DNA of 64,000 bases from Collybia mongolica (GCA_013420905.1 JAAXNY010000009.1:868001-932000); one strand, 5' to 3'; shown: positions 1-12,321, counted from the stretch's first letter. Numbers and translations are program-made. Notes: generated from the sequence alone by a model not told the origin.

Positions 1-222
1 ATTTTGGATAGTCGTATAAAGACAATATGGGCGGCGTTTGAGTTTTGCCTTCCGTGATCCTGATATTTTGGAAGAAATGGAAGGAGCTGACGGGATCTAC
101 AAATATCACATTGATACCTGAAGGCTGACAGAATTTCTCGAAGGCATCTGTTAGGTGCTAGGGCTGACCGCTGAATTTCAAATTACTCCAATTGTCCTAT
201 TAAATTGATGTTTTTTAAATGA

Positions 223-910
223 TCAATCCCAGCTCGTCTAGAGGAATTTCATCAACTCATACCCTCATAACCAGACTAAAAAAACCACCTTAGGATCCAA
301 CTTAAATTGTTCATACAACTCTCGGTTGAAAAAGCTCACTTCTGTTTCATTCTCTGAATTTCACAGCAATCAGCCATTGAAGACCATCCAGCCATAATTC
401 TTACCGAATCCGAGGGCTTCAAGTGTCTTGCCGTCGTCGTCAAGAATCCAATCATCATTATCAAGATTAATGATTAAATTTGTGGTCTGAGCAAATATGA
501 GGCGATTGGAAAAAGTATATGAAAAGAGAACCCACTTTGGCACCATGAGCTTTAGTGTAAAGCTTGAGGGTATCTACAGCTATCTAAGCGACGGAAAGAT
601 GACACCAACGGAGAGAGGTAAGTAACCTAGAGAGACGTTGCGATACGGTTTCCACCCTGGCTGAGTGAGTACAGCTAATCAATGAGATCTAGATCTGGAA
701 GTTCTCTTATTAAAGAGTGAGATATAATTTTGTACCTTGGCGAGAAATGTTTTTCAGCTGGCCGACAGTAGTTGTCTCGAGATTTACACCGTGTAGGACA
801 AGACTGCGCTCTGTACGAAACTCGAAGGATTTGATTATTCGAATGGTCAGGGTTGCAGAAGTTCTCGGGAGAGCAGTGTTTGTTAGGACGTCGGGGATCT
901 CGTCTGACAT
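223..910 (-). CDS. UPF0538 / C2orf76-like small protein
   Basis: Multi-exon minus-strand gene. The first exon starts at the ATG at 910 (MSDEIPDVLTN...) and carries TLTIRIIKSFEFRTERSLV followed by LHGVNLETTTV. Later exons carry a GWKPYRNV segment, then DTLKLYTKAHGAK, then TTNLIINLDNDDWILDDDGK, then ETEVSFFNRELYEQFKLDPK. A last tiny exon (223-237) gives TSWD and a TGA stop. This order and the residues match the UPF0538 family (human C2orf76), whose biochemical role is unknown; the fold is thought to be ubiquitin-like. The family C-terminus also ends near a Trp, which supports the final micro-exon. The gene is divergent from the GH3 gene. Splice borders of exon 2 are the least certain. Confidence 0.72.
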
Positions 911-1149
911 GTTGTCACTCCAGTATGAGATGTAGTTTGGATCTGGCCACTTGGGAGGCAATTCATTCACGTTTTGGCTCGGACATACATAATTTATTTG
1001 GTTGTGCTTGCCAAGGGCATCTCGGTTTTATTCGGGCCGATGATTGCCCTAAACTTTTGGAACCACCCCGAGGATTCACCGGTTGAAGAAATGGGCTTAA
1101 ATACCCAAAGATCTGAAATCGAAACTTAGCACCTGGCCTAAACATTGCC
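911..1149. promoter_or_regulatory. Divergent intergenic promoter region
   Basis: The 239 bp between the start codons of the minus-strand UPF0538 gene and the plus-strand GH3 gene must hold both promoters. No clear TATA box is evident; the assignment rests on gene orientation alone. Confidence 0.4.
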
Positions 1150-4100
1150 ATGTCGCATTCATTTCTTGATGCTTCCATCCCAGAACTCGTAGCGAAACTC
1201 AAGGTTGAAGAGAAGATCTCACTGCTTGGCGCTCCCAATTGGTGGAACACTACTGCTATCGAAAGGCTTGGTATACCTGCCATTCGCATGAGCGATGGCC
1301 CAAATGTAAACTCTTAAATAATGGAAATGGTCGCCTTTCAGTACTAAGACATGACTTAGGGTGTTCGGGGTTCATCTCACTTTGTTTCTACTCCTGCACA
1401 GTGCCTCCCAGTGGGTAGTTTTGATAAGTCTTCAGCATTTGATACATAATCAAATTGACCTGATCGCTTAATAGTGCGCGACATCTCTTGCGTCCACGTT
1501 TGATATAGATCTTATCCACGAAGTTGGCGTATTTTTAGGCAAAGAAGCCAAAACGAAGTCGTCAGTCGTATTGTTGGCTCCAACCTGCAATATTCAACGC
1601 ACACCGCTGGGAGGAAGGTCATTTGAATCTTTCTCTGAAGATCCGCACCTCTCAGGTACTGGTTCGCGGATAAACCTGTTTTATTGTCTAATATTCTTCT
1701 CTGATAGGACTTTTGGCGGCTGCGTATATCAATGGTCTCCAATCCGAAGGAGTTTCTGCCAGTGGGTAAAAATAGCCTTGTTCTTTATGCTGGGGAGTTT
1801 GATATAATTTTCCGCAAGCAATCAAACACTTCGTAGCAAATGACCAGGAACATGAAAGAACTGCGGCTGAATCTGTCATTTCCGCACGAGCATTACGAGA
1901 AGTTTACCTTTACCCGTACGCTGTTCAATTGTTTGCCCTTCCCAGTCGCATCAATATCATGTAGATTCATGCTCGCTCAAAAGCACGCCCGACCTGGTGC
2001 ATACATGACGTCGTCAGTTTAGTTATCTTCCAGACTATAAATTTTTCTAACATATCCCATCCATAGGTATGGACGAATAGAGGGTGTGCATTGTTCTGAA
2101 AACCACAGACTTCTGACAGGAATATTACGTGATGAATGGAAATTTGATGGAATAATCATAAGTGACTGGTGAGTTAGATGTTGTATCCTTGATATACTTA
2201 AGCAATCTGCCACAGGTTTGGGACTTATGGTGTCGATCAACCCATTAACGCAGGCTTGGACCTCGAGATGCCAGGTCCACCACGTTGGAGGACTCCCCTC
2301 CTTGTCCTCCATTGCCTTTCCTCTCAAAAGCTTCTAACTCGGACCATCGATGAACGGGTGACCAATATTTTGAATTTTGTACAAAAACAGGCTCGAAGAA
2401 ACCCCAAGGTCGTTTATGGCGATGGGGTAGAACGCACTCACGACTCGCCGGAGGCGCGCAAATTCTGCAGGAAGCTGGCCGCAGATGGAATTGTCTTGCT
2501 CAAGAATAACGATAGCGTTCTCCCCATATTGCCAGCGAAGGTAAAACGACTCGCCGTCATAGGACCCAACGCGCGCGAACGTGTGATCTCGGGAGGAGGA
2601 TCTGCTGCACTTAAAGCAACGTATATCACCACGCCATGGGACGGTATTTCTAGGTATGCTCCCCCAGGGATACTTGTTAATTATGAAGTTGGTTGCTATG
2701 GTAGGCATCATGGTCTTGCAATGCGGACTCTAAATACTAATCAGCTCCTCATTAGCACACAAGTATCTCCCTACCTTAGAGAATATCCTCGTAACGCCTG
2801 CAGGCGAACCTGGATGGCTCTGCACGTTTTACAGTCACAATGAGAACGGAGAGATTCTAGATGCCATAGGAAGCTTCTTACTTCGGGACACTCGCGTCAA
2901 ATTGAATGATTTCTTGCCAAAAGGACTCACGACAACTTGGACCATAAAACTGGAAGGAACAATGACTGTCGATAAAACTACTCTCTTTGAGTTGGGTCTT
3001 ACGGTCGCCGGTTCGTCTGATAAACCATGCCTGAAACGCCCCGCCTCATATCATTTCAGGGCGTGCCAAACTCTGGATAGACGGAGAGCTTACCATCGAT
3101 AATTGGACGAGGCAAACACCTGGGGATTTTTTTTATGGGTCAGTAACTCATATATTTCACTGTTGACGATCATGCGAATCACAAATAGACAGGGAACCGT
3201 AGAAGAAAAAGCCACGATACCTGTAACGGCGCACAAGCCTATTAGTGTTCTTGTGGAGTATACAAATACAGCTCCTCCCGATGGCGCCGATGAAAATGGT
3301 GCAGGAAGGCTTTCGCAGCCAGCCCTTATGCGCGGGGTGGTCAGTCCCATCTTCATTATTTACCAACTGAGGCCTGATTTCCTCCATCAGCGGCTGGGCG
3401 GGTGTGAAAAGATTGACCCCGAGGAAGCGATTGAAGCTGCCGTGGCGTTGGCAGAAAAAGCCGATGCAGTGCTGTTTATCGGCGGACTCTCGCCCGAATG
3501 GGAAAGTGAAGGATTTGATAGACCTACCCTTAAACTTCCTGGACGTCAAGATGAGGTTATCAAGAGGCTCGCAATGGCAAATATGAACACGATAGTATGT
3601 CTACAAGCAGTGAGTTCACCCTTTTGTTTGTTGCCATTGGAAGTGTCATCTATCTCAAGGGATCTGCGGTATCAATGCCGTGGATCGACGCTGTCAAGGG
3701 TTTGATACAAGCTTGGTATTCAGGAAATGAGGCTGGAAATGCGATCGCAGATGTTTTATACGGCAGGGTGAATCCTGGAGGCCGTCTTCCCTTGACCTTT
3801 CCTGTTCGAGAGGAGGATATCCCCGCTCATCTTAACGACAAGAGCGAACACGGGAAAATACAGTATGTCTAACGCTTCGTATGTCTAACGCTTCACTTGA
3901 GCTAACACCAGTTCCGTAGCTATCGTGAGGATCTCTTCGTCGGTTACAAACACTATCAAGCGAGGAACATAAAGCCCCTCTTTCCTTTCGGGTAAGACTT
4001 TGAGTACCACAAGGACATGGAGGCTGACGTTATCAACAGATTCGGCCTGTCATACACCTCTTTCTCGTTTTTTGATCTTACCATAGGCAATGTTTCAACC

Positions 4101-4445
4101 CACGACGAGGCCATTACCATCGAGGTTACTGTTACTGTCCGGAACGAAGGGGATATGGTCGGATCAGAGGTTGTTCAGGTGTATATCACCTGTCCCAATA
4201 TTGGCCTCACAACCCCGAAACTGCAACTCAGAGGATTTGCGAAGGCACGCGACCTTGCTTCAGGTGCATCGAAGACTGTTTCCATCACGCTTGACAAATA
4301 CGCATTGTCACATTGGGATCCAGAGAGAAGTGCTTGGCATGCCGCAGCTGGTGAATACGTCATTTCAGTCGGTGCAAGTAGCGGGGAGTTGCAACAACGG
4401 CAGACATTCATTCTCAATAAAAGCTTCTTCTGGAGTGGCATATAG
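1150..4445 (+). CDS. GH3 beta-glucosidase with PA14 insert (probably intracellular)
   Basis: Intron-rich gene for a glycoside hydrolase family 3 beta-glucosidase, which releases glucose from beta-glucosides and cello-oligosaccharides. Start ATG at 1150 gives [20 protein letters not shown], with no signal peptide, so a cytosolic enzyme is inferred. Blocks in order: [14 protein letters not shown]; the [20 protein letters not shown] block; [20 protein letters not shown] (about 2155-2172), whose Asp is the family catalytic nucleophile; [11 protein letters not shown]; then the second domain ([15 protein letters not shown]). A PA14 region follows ([11 protein letters not shown]... [12 protein letters not shown]). 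Next come [11 protein letters not shown] with the acid/base Glu, [31 protein letters not shown], and a C-terminal fibronectin III-like domain ending at 4445 (TAG). Length and order are typical of the PA14-type fungal GH3 class. No frame break was seen. Confidence 0.9.
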
Positions 4446-4657
4446 AAGTTGTGATGTTTATGCAATATTTTATTTTTACTTTCTCCTGGTCAAGTGATGG
4501 AGAGTGATGTGGATGTGTTAGAGTTGGTGTTGTTCTGGAACTAGATATTACGATCACAGAAGGAAGAAAAAATAATTTTAAGTCCAATAATATAGTCCTG
4601 AGTGGTCAAGGAACTGGACGAAGTCGGGCCAACCAAGGAAATGTAAAAATGGAGAAA

Positions 4658-7600
4658 TCATACAGTTTTAAAGCCAAGTCTCCGAAGTTCTCGCCTTCTT
4701 GTTCTGTAGTCCCGCGTCTCCCCCGCCTCGAGTTTTATACTTCTTTCCATGAGCTCCTCATCAACATCAGGCTTTAAGTGAACGCCGCGAAGCTGGTGCT
4801 CAAGGTAGGCAAGTTGCCCTTGCTGGCGGTATCGTTCTAGGTCAGGGACTGTGTAATGTAAGACCTCTTTGATTCGGTCCGTGAACTTGATATACCGTTC
4901 GAAGTTTATCAGAGGGTAACCGTTATGCTCCACCACAGTGGGATACTTTTGTAGCGTTGAATGTAGTTCACGAAGGTGCACGGCTATAATGACTCCTAAG
5001 TCATACTGACTTCAAGGTACAAGCTGGGAGTTCCTCACCAATCCAAGGAACACATGAATGCCTGTATTCATTCTCGACCAGCTCGCGCAAGGCCGCTCGA
5101 TACGTTCGATGATTGGCAGAGGGATCTAATATATCGTCCAATTCTTCTAGCATATGCTTCAGAGGTAGTGGAAGCTCCTTCTTTGTGAGTTTTAACCGAT
5201 CAATAGGGGCAGAATGCAGTGCATGGGCAATCGCAGTGAGGGAAGCAAAATTTCGAAACTTGCGACATTCCTGTGTGGGAATGTAGGTGAGGTTTTGAAA
5301 TTAGGTAGCGACGCTTAACACGGACCTGGGCAGTGTTGATAAAGAACTTGAGAACCTGGACTCGGGATTCGATGGCATCATAGTGCAACACAGACTGTTT
5401 GACCCATAAGACAATCTTGTTATTGGCTAGATAGGCAGCCTCTACATGGTTAGGCCTTCGCTGTCTTCTGAGGTGAGCGATGTAGTCTGTAGGAAGAATG
5501 CACTTGTACTTGTCTCCCTCCAGGAGTGTGAGCGCAATTGCGAGATCACGGGGTAGAATTTCTGAAGTTCTGGGAATTTTCCGACCAGGTAAGAGAGGAA
5601 GTGATGAGTTTTTGCCTTCTTTGCCCGCCTACAGACCATCAATTACAGCAGCGTCACGCAAAGGGGTACTACGCACATGGTCGTCAATCAACCTCAGGAG
5701 ATCTCTGGCCTTTTCATGCATGGTCAAGGAGCTCTTCATAGAGCCGGCTGTCATACAAAAATTCTTCATTTGCCAAAGCAGCTGTGGATCGACTAGGAGA
5801 TGACGGCTTGTCAACCAGTAGGTGATGACCATGAAAATACTATGAGGAAGGCTTGGGATACCATTTTTCCACCACGAGAGGATGAAGCTTACTTGTATTG
5901 CACGGCTACCCTGTCTTCCGGATGCTCGACGTTGCCATCTTCGGCCTCGTTGAACTTCCGGGTAAGGATGCCAAACAGGTCTTCTGGGGTGGTAAAGTCG
6001 GTACATCCAGTAAAAAGGATGTCGCGATACTCAAGATCCTTCTTGAGATCTGGATAAAGCCGTCAAAAGGAGTTCCCAACTATATTGAAATCAACCCACT
6101 GAAGTGGTTGATCAACCTCTCAATTAAACCTTCTAATGTCCCGGAAGATACAGAACCAGAGCGGTCGAAGTAAATGATAGGCCTCGGATCAGTAACGGCT
6201 TCGTGAAGTGCGCTGGATATCTGTATGCCGGGATCTGACGAGATGACACTCCTCGTCGATGGGTATCCATCCGATGAAGGTAACCGTCGGGGAAAATGTG
6301 CTCCTGTCTGAGAAGGTAAGGAGCTTGAGGTATGAGGAACTTCTACGAGGTCGATATCATTGGGCCGTCCAAATGGTTGTTCGGAGTTAGATATTGTGGA
6401 CAGATTTGCAGGGTGCCTAAATTTGCCAGAATAATTAGATGATGAGGAGTGACTACCCGAGTTAGAAGAGATCCGGGATATTTGGACAGCTTCTTCCGTT
6501 ATATGACTTTCAAAAGGTGAAATATACGGTGTTCGGGGTCGGTGGTTCCCCGTACTTGTTTCGCTCTCGCTAGTTAAGGGGCGGCGGAGGGAAAATATTG
6601 ACCGGCGCCTTGGAGGAGACAGAGTTCCTAATTATATCCGTGAGTAGATCCTAACGAATATGACATGTGGGTCCCACCAGCAGACGACGGCAGCCCACAC
6701 ATCTGCGCTAGCCTTTCTTTGACATAGCTCATAGGTGGTCGGGATTGTGGCTTTTTGTGCCAACATTTCTTCATTAGAGTCCATAAATCATCACTGAGAC
6801 CTTGGGCCGTTACGTGGCGTCCTGGCCGTTCAGGGAGTTTACCTTGGTCAAGCTCACGCATAACGATAATATCTCTACTGATGCCGCTGAATGGTTGTTC
6901 TCCAGTCATTAACTCCAGGCACACCATCGCAAAGCTCCATACGTCTGAGTAGGTAGACAAAGGGTCCATTTGGCGAAGGAGTTCAGGTGCAAACCATCGT
7001 GGATTAACACCTGCGGATGATGACGTACTCTGACCACACTAAAAGGAGACCCACTGAGCGATGGGTGCTTCTCAGGTACATAAAGATGATGACAAACGTC
7101 TTCCAGAAATTTGGACAGGCCGAAGTCGGATAATCCCGCTATGCCATCCTTTGAAATCAAGATGTTAGCCTATGCGAAGCCCCATAGATTGAGTGTTTAT
7201 GATGATTGCTTGAGGAGTCGGGACTCACGCCACGCAAGTCACCATGCACAATTCCATTGAGATGCAGGTATTCAAGGCCTGCGATAGTTTCAATTTATTG
7301 CTGAACATCAGTCAGATTCTCTTACCAGATGCGACCTCACTCAAAAGTCGCAGTTTGTCAACTGCAGGGTGGGACCGTACATACTCTATCCCAGTCCCAT
7401 TTTCCATCCATGGGCTAACCTGTTTGTAAATCAGCTGCTGTTTGGTATGTCATGATTGGCGAACCTCACAGAATATATATCTTCACCGATGTAGACAATT
7501 CCATATAATGGCACAACATTTGGGTGATCAAGAGTTCTCCAAATGGTCACTTCACGTTGAAATCGCTGCAGCGAGTAAGACACTTCAAATCCAAATAACC

Positions 7601-9140
7601 TGAAGTCTAGGTACCTTCTGTACATCGACATTGTTCGTGAGAATCCGAGGAAGGCGCAGTGCGACCTAGAGAGTGACGCGTAATGTGTGGATAGGTGTGC
7701 ACCACAGCAAACTCGCGGGACTCACTGGTTCATGTTCCAGCCATTCGCCTACAAGTACAATACTAGGCGGTGAGGTGAAGAAACATATGAAGATAAAAGT
7801 TCTCTGACCCAAAAAAATATCGTTAAAGGCACCCTTTGCAACGGTGCGGTTTTCGCTGAGCGTGATTTGGCCAGTTACTAATCAAAAATCAGCGGGGAGG
7901 TCAGGTGGGGTTGAAAGAGTAGAAAAAAATATTCATGACGTACAGTCAGTCAGTGGTGGCAGTTTCGATGTCTTCTCATGTAGAAGCCACAAGCCTTCCT
8001 TGAAAATTTGTTCTTGGTTGGGTTGGAGACTTGGATTTTGGAGTTCCTGGAGTAGTTTCGAGAGTTTGTCAGGAATCAACATAGCATAAACGCACTGTTT
8101 GCAAACTCTCCATAATCTCATCGATAGGTTGAGACGAATGCATATTCAAAAGTGCTCTCATATCATCCGTGCTTTTGATGATCTTGTGCAATACATCCCG
8201 TATTTCCGTTTTATCTCGCTCCTGAATGACCCTAGATTCTTGGTAACCACGGCTAAGTTCCATATTTATCTGTATCTGCAAGCGAAAAGGTGAGCTTTGG
8301 GATTTAACACAGGACATAATTCATTACGTTGAACTTCATCGTAGCAGAATCCATGTCCCGGTGAAGACATTCGATTCCGTCTTTAATTTCACGTTGTTGT
8401 AGGAAACTCTTCAACCTGTTTAAAGCGGCCCATTCGTTGACTTTTCGATCGATCCTACGCACAATCCTGTACGTCCCAGTCAACAAACTGGATGAACAAC
8501 TGAACAGAAGGTTTGTTTACGTTGTTATCTCATCAGCTAGTTCGATTGCCTTGGTGCCTTCAAGGCCTACGGAACTGTCTCGGAGCGCAACCATCAAGTT
8601 GACGCATCGGCCACTCATGTCTGTACATTGTTGCTAAGGGTTATGTGAGGTTCACGTGAAATTAGCAATCTGGGGATGAAAGGAAAAGACGCATGCATAC
8701 CTTGTACACCTTGATGTTCTCAATACTAGAATATATTGAGGTTACTGTATGAAGAGATGAAGATTTAGAAAGAGTGACACTTATTAGCCCGAACGAATTG
8801 GCTGCGTACGAAGGGTGATACTCAGGTCAAGCCCCGGCACCCCGGATAATGCGATGAGATCCTTGATACTCATAGACGAGTAGACGACAGGCGACTGGAG
8901 GTTGTGAGCGAATAGTTGTGCAGCAAGCGGTGAGAGCAGGCAAATGATAACAGGGTGGATATCACAGGGGTGTCGGGACACAGCATTGCCCCTGGTATCC
9001 AATGCCAGGAACAGTGTATACAAGTCCAGGAACACAGCCAATTTCAGCCAGATCACATATGCACTTGTGACCTCCAATACTTCAAATAGATGGTATGCGT
9101 CGTGAATATTACGTTGACGTTGATCAGTCATTACCGCCAT
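4658..9140 (-). CDS. Helical domain - TKL-type kinase - RasGEF fusion protein
   Basis: One long multi-exon minus-strand gene. The N-terminal part (about 8900-7930) is alpha-helical and resembles the MLKL N-terminal/HeLo-like adaptor helices (SSIENIKVYK, NLMVALRDSSVGLEGTKAIE, DRKVNEWAALNRLKSFLQQ). A TKL-like kinase domain follows (about 7920-6690): FQREVTIWRTLDHPNVVPLY, HGDLRG, DFGLSKF, NPRWFAPELL, SDVWSFAMVCLELMTG. A Ser-rich linker (about 6640-6200) leads into RasGEF_N (SGTLEGLIERLI, FTTPEDLFGILTRKF). The RasGEF/Cdc25 catalytic domain follows (PRDLAIALTLLEGD, VEAAYLANNKIVLWV, FRNFASLTAIAHALHS, CVPWIG, LINFERYIKF). The linker exon reads continuously from the kinase side into RasGEF_N, so I infer one protein that activates a Ras-family GTPase. 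The kinase Lys position reads VALR, not VALK. The start could be ATG 9140 or ATG 8873; the stop lies at 4658. Exact exon borders are uncertain. Confidence 0.8.
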
Positions 9141-9243
9141 ATAGATAATACATCATTTGAACCCTAACGTGTTAATGTCCCCATATCCATTGGTTCCCAA
9201 GACACTCCTTCTTATATTTGTCTTATTTCAACTACTTTCGCTC

Positions 9244-9337
9244 GGTAGCGTGGCCGAGTTGGTCTAAGGCGTTGGATTTAAGTTCCTTGATTCCCAATGG
9301 GGGCAACCCCGCGCGAGTTCGAACCTCGCCGCTACCA
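9244..9337 (+). tRNA. tRNA-Leu (anticodon TAA), probably with a short intron
   Basis: The acceptor stem GGTAGCG pairs with CGCTACC. The A box is TGGCCGAGTTGG, the T arm is GCGAG-TTCGAAC-CTCGC, and a long variable arm (GGGG...CCCC) marks a class II tRNA. The anticodon loop TTTAAGT places TAA at positions 34-36. The gene is about 94 nt, roughly 10 nt longer than an intronless tRNA-Leu. The sequence after the anticodon pairs well with the 5' anticodon stem only if about 9-10 nt are removed one base 3' of the anticodon, the usual intron site. Confidence 0.85.
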
Positions 9338-9482
9338 TTGTTCTTTTTCCGACGAGCCACACAAGAAGGATTCAAATATTCAAGGTAAAATCGACACAGC
9401 AAGTGGTGTATTGAGTCATGGATGATACGATACAGCGGAGTAACATATTGTTTTGCATTCAGGTGTACAATTGTGATGTGGG

Positions 9483-10317
9483 TTAGAAAATCTGAGTTGC
9501 GAGTGAGTAATTTAGTTTGTGGATTGCAGGCATACGTACCTCGTTGATGCTGTCCTGTCCTCCAGGTCCCTGTCTTACCCTGTATGGGCCCAGTTAGCAA
9601 AATGCAGAAAACGCCAGACATTCTGCCTCGCGTACCGACGGGTTGGTTTGAAGTGATCAACTTCTGCCGGGTCCCAGAAGTTGGCCATGCTGCTGTTACC
9701 GCCTGGGTTTGTTCTGACTCGCCTACGTGTGGACGTCCGTTCAATATTAATTATTAGGTGAGTTTACTGAATTTGAAATGACGAACCTGCTAGGCTTGAA
9801 ACCGGACCCAAAATCAATTCCAGATTCTTCTTGATCTGTAGGGACCACAGGGGCAGGAGGCGTATTATCGGGCTAGAGACATTTGAAATGGTCAAGTCAA
9901 AGAACATTTTTATTTTAGGTGATGACAAGTACTTCAGAGGGTTTGGGAGGGGCCAACGACGGGGCGTCACCATCCGTATCATAATCGAAAATGTTTGAGT
10001 GGGGTCCGCCAGGCACCGTTCTGACGCGGCGGCTGGGTTTGAAGTCGTTCAAAGGACCAATGGGGGCTGACGCTCAAGGTCAAGTCTTCGTATAGAATGA
10101 GTGAAGGGGCAGTCACCATCTACAGCCATAAGAGACGCTTCGGTGCTGGTGGGCGCCTCGCTTGCAACTGACTTAGCGGTTGATAATTTCCCAAACTTGG
10201 CGTATCCTGTAGTGTATTTCAGGGGGGCCACATATAAATTAAGAACATTCACTTACGCGGAAGTTTCGCGATGTTGGTGAAGTTGGGATCAACAGTTGTA
10301 TTAGCATACCTGTTCAT
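9483..10317 (-). CDS. Small protein with three R-x-PGG motifs (Jupiter/SPIRAL1-like?)
   Basis: Six or so short exons can be joined in one frame. Start ATG at 10317 (MNRYANTTVDPNFTNIAKLP). The protein has three copies of a motif split across splice sites: DFKPSRRVRTVPGGPHSNIF, GFKPSRRVRTNPGGNSSM and HFKPTRRVRQGPGGQDSINE, ending IF and TAA at 9483. Between them is a Pro/Ser-rich, disordered-looking region. Function is unknown. The spaced PGGxS motifs recall the PPGGxS/GGGxSS motifs of Jupiter (JPT/HN1) and SPIRAL1 microtubule-associated proteins; this is a resemblance of short motifs only. The gene lies tail-to-tail with the tRNA-Leu. Confidence 0.65.
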
Positions 10318-11099
10318 TGTAATTGGATTATTGTGCTTTTTTACATCAATCCAGTCAAAGTGGAAGGTCTCACTTGAGAAATTCCATGAGAGAACGTTTG
10401 GTAAAAACAATGCTGGTCGAGTCCCAGTCAAGCATTCCTAACAGTGAGTAGTATATTACTCGGTGATACTCGATGATCTGTACTCTTGCGCTCACCAAGG
10501 TTAGCAGGCCAATCCTTCTCCTTAGTCATATCAACAACATTGGATGGGATGAAACTACGTGGTATGTGGCTGAAATGGTTTCATAGGTAGTGAGAGGACC
10601 TACGAGGAGGACATCTGGGCCAGAGACTGTGGGAAAAGACTCAAAGAGAGAACTTGTTTATTCCTCGCTACTTTGGTTGTGGGTTTTGGGATGGGGCCTT
10701 CACTACGAGTGCGGACACATGTGACCTGATTTGAAACTCCGCCATATACCCCTTCTCTTCGCCCATGCAAATGAATTCACTACCGGCTTCAACCACTATG
10801 ATTTTAGTTAATGGGCAAGCTGTGCTGGATCCTTTCGTGGACTGCCCGGTTTGCTTTCTGTTCACACCAATGCCGGAATGGTTTGCCTCATCACCACCGA
10901 AATGCCTCACAGTCTGTTCTCTACAGTGTTGTCATGACTTTGTTCAAGTCATTGTGGCTTATTCTCAACTGTCAGTCCGACTTGTCTCTGACTGATGAAG
11001 GGTTCATACAGGGTCATTTTTCTACTTTGAATGAAATATCAGAATTCCATGATGTTATGATTATCTTAAAATAAGATTATCTTGATGAAAAATGTGATC
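10318..11099. other. No recognisable gene
   Basis: Upstream region of the PGG-motif gene. A minus-strand open stretch at 10668-10910 lacks a convincing ATG and matches nothing I recognise. It may contain promoter and 5' UTR exons of the 9483-10317 gene. Confidence 0.4.
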
Positions 11100-11719
11100 T
11101 GTCCAACTGCACTGTATTTCTGTGACTAGTCATGACTAGTTGCTTGGGCTTGTGCAACTGGTCTGACTTGACTGCCCTGACCCTGTAAGGGGTCACATTG
11201 CACCAAGTGCCCAGAGGGGAGAGTGATATGAATGGTGAACTCAGCCATGCAGGGAAGGGGGCACCTGAGGACTAAGCAGGCTTTGCCATGAGGAGGGGAT
11301 CTGGGCCTAGTATATTGCAAAGGTGCTGTCCACAATTGGATGGCCCCATCTATATAGGTATATTGGGAAATACTATGGAGATATGTCAGAAACCTATATC
11401 AGCCTGCTAAGGCTGTGCAAGTGATATAGATGTAAATGTAAGGGTGACCCTATGTTGTGCCATGCTAACCTCAAGTTGGCTGATGCATGATCTAACAGAG
11501 GAATCCAAAATTATATTTATGAAGTCAAGTAACAGGCTATCTACTTACCTAGCAGAGGAATCCAAAGAGAATACTCTGAGGATCCTCTGCCAGGTGTCTC
11601 TATCCTATGTACCTATTCTAAACAATATCCATGGAGTCCCATTGTTGCCACATGGTTCAGGGTCATAGTGTACACTATCTACAAGTGAACCAATGTGCTC
11701 CAATGGGAAGCCAACATAC

Positions 11720-11862
11720 TGACTGGAATCTGATGTGTGAGTGTGAGTGCTGATGTGCAAACACAAGTACCAATGTGCAAGTGTGAGTACCAACATGTGA
11801 GTGTGAGTGCTGATGCCAATGTCCAATGCCAATGTCCAATCATGATGCCAATGCTGATGTCC
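11720..11862. repeat. Degenerate minisatellite
   Basis: Imperfect repetition of TGTGAGTGTGAGTGCTGATG-like units (the string GTGAGTGTGAGTGCTGATG occurs twice), grading into alternating CCAATGTCCAATG units. Low complexity with no coding value. Confidence 0.75.
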
Positions 11863-12094
11863 AATGTGTGAAGTCAGAACTGTGTGTGCAGAATTGGGTG
11901 TTCCCCTTACAGTAAACCATCAGTAAGGAGTAAACTAATGTCTGCTAAAGGGGGTAAGGAGGGTGTCACAGGGTAGATAGGGTTATGCCAAGGTATCTCA
12001 AGGCATACAGTGGCATATAATTAGGTATATGATGAGGCAAGGTATATCTGAGTGACTAGATGTGGGGTGCATATGCACTCCCCTTACAGACCTA

Positions 12095-12306
12095 CAGTGG
12101 CTCAAAAAACTGCCCCAATGTTTGTACATTTTTGAAAGATCAATATGGTATGAAGTGCTGACATAAGCAGGGGACCTGGGGTAATTATGTAAGATACTAT
12201 GACATCGTGGCTTTCCAATGGACCCTGGATCATGTGATTTGGATCAAAACCCATTAAGCTATAGGCCAAACAAAATGATTGCTCATTGGGGCAGTTTTTT
12301 GACCCT
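12095..12306 (+). repeat. Left terminal inverted repeat of Tc1 element
   Basis: Matches the reverse complement of 13491-13702 with few differences. Its outer end (CTCAAAAAACTGCCCCAATG) recurs inverted at its inner end (CATTGGGGCAGTTTTTTGA), so each repeat is itself bounded by a small inverted pair, possibly two transposase binding sites. Confidence 0.9.
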
Positions 12307-12321
12307 CTATTAATTTTCTAT

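Noticed and set aside
9232..9744. Long minus-strand open frame covering the tRNA and last exons of the PGG-motif gene
   Set aside because: It runs across the tRNA-Leu gene in antisense and through intron-exon borders that the PGG motifs fix in another frame.
10668..10910. 80-codon minus-strand open frame
   Set aside because: Begins with GTG, has no recognisable domain and no convincing flanking splice signals.
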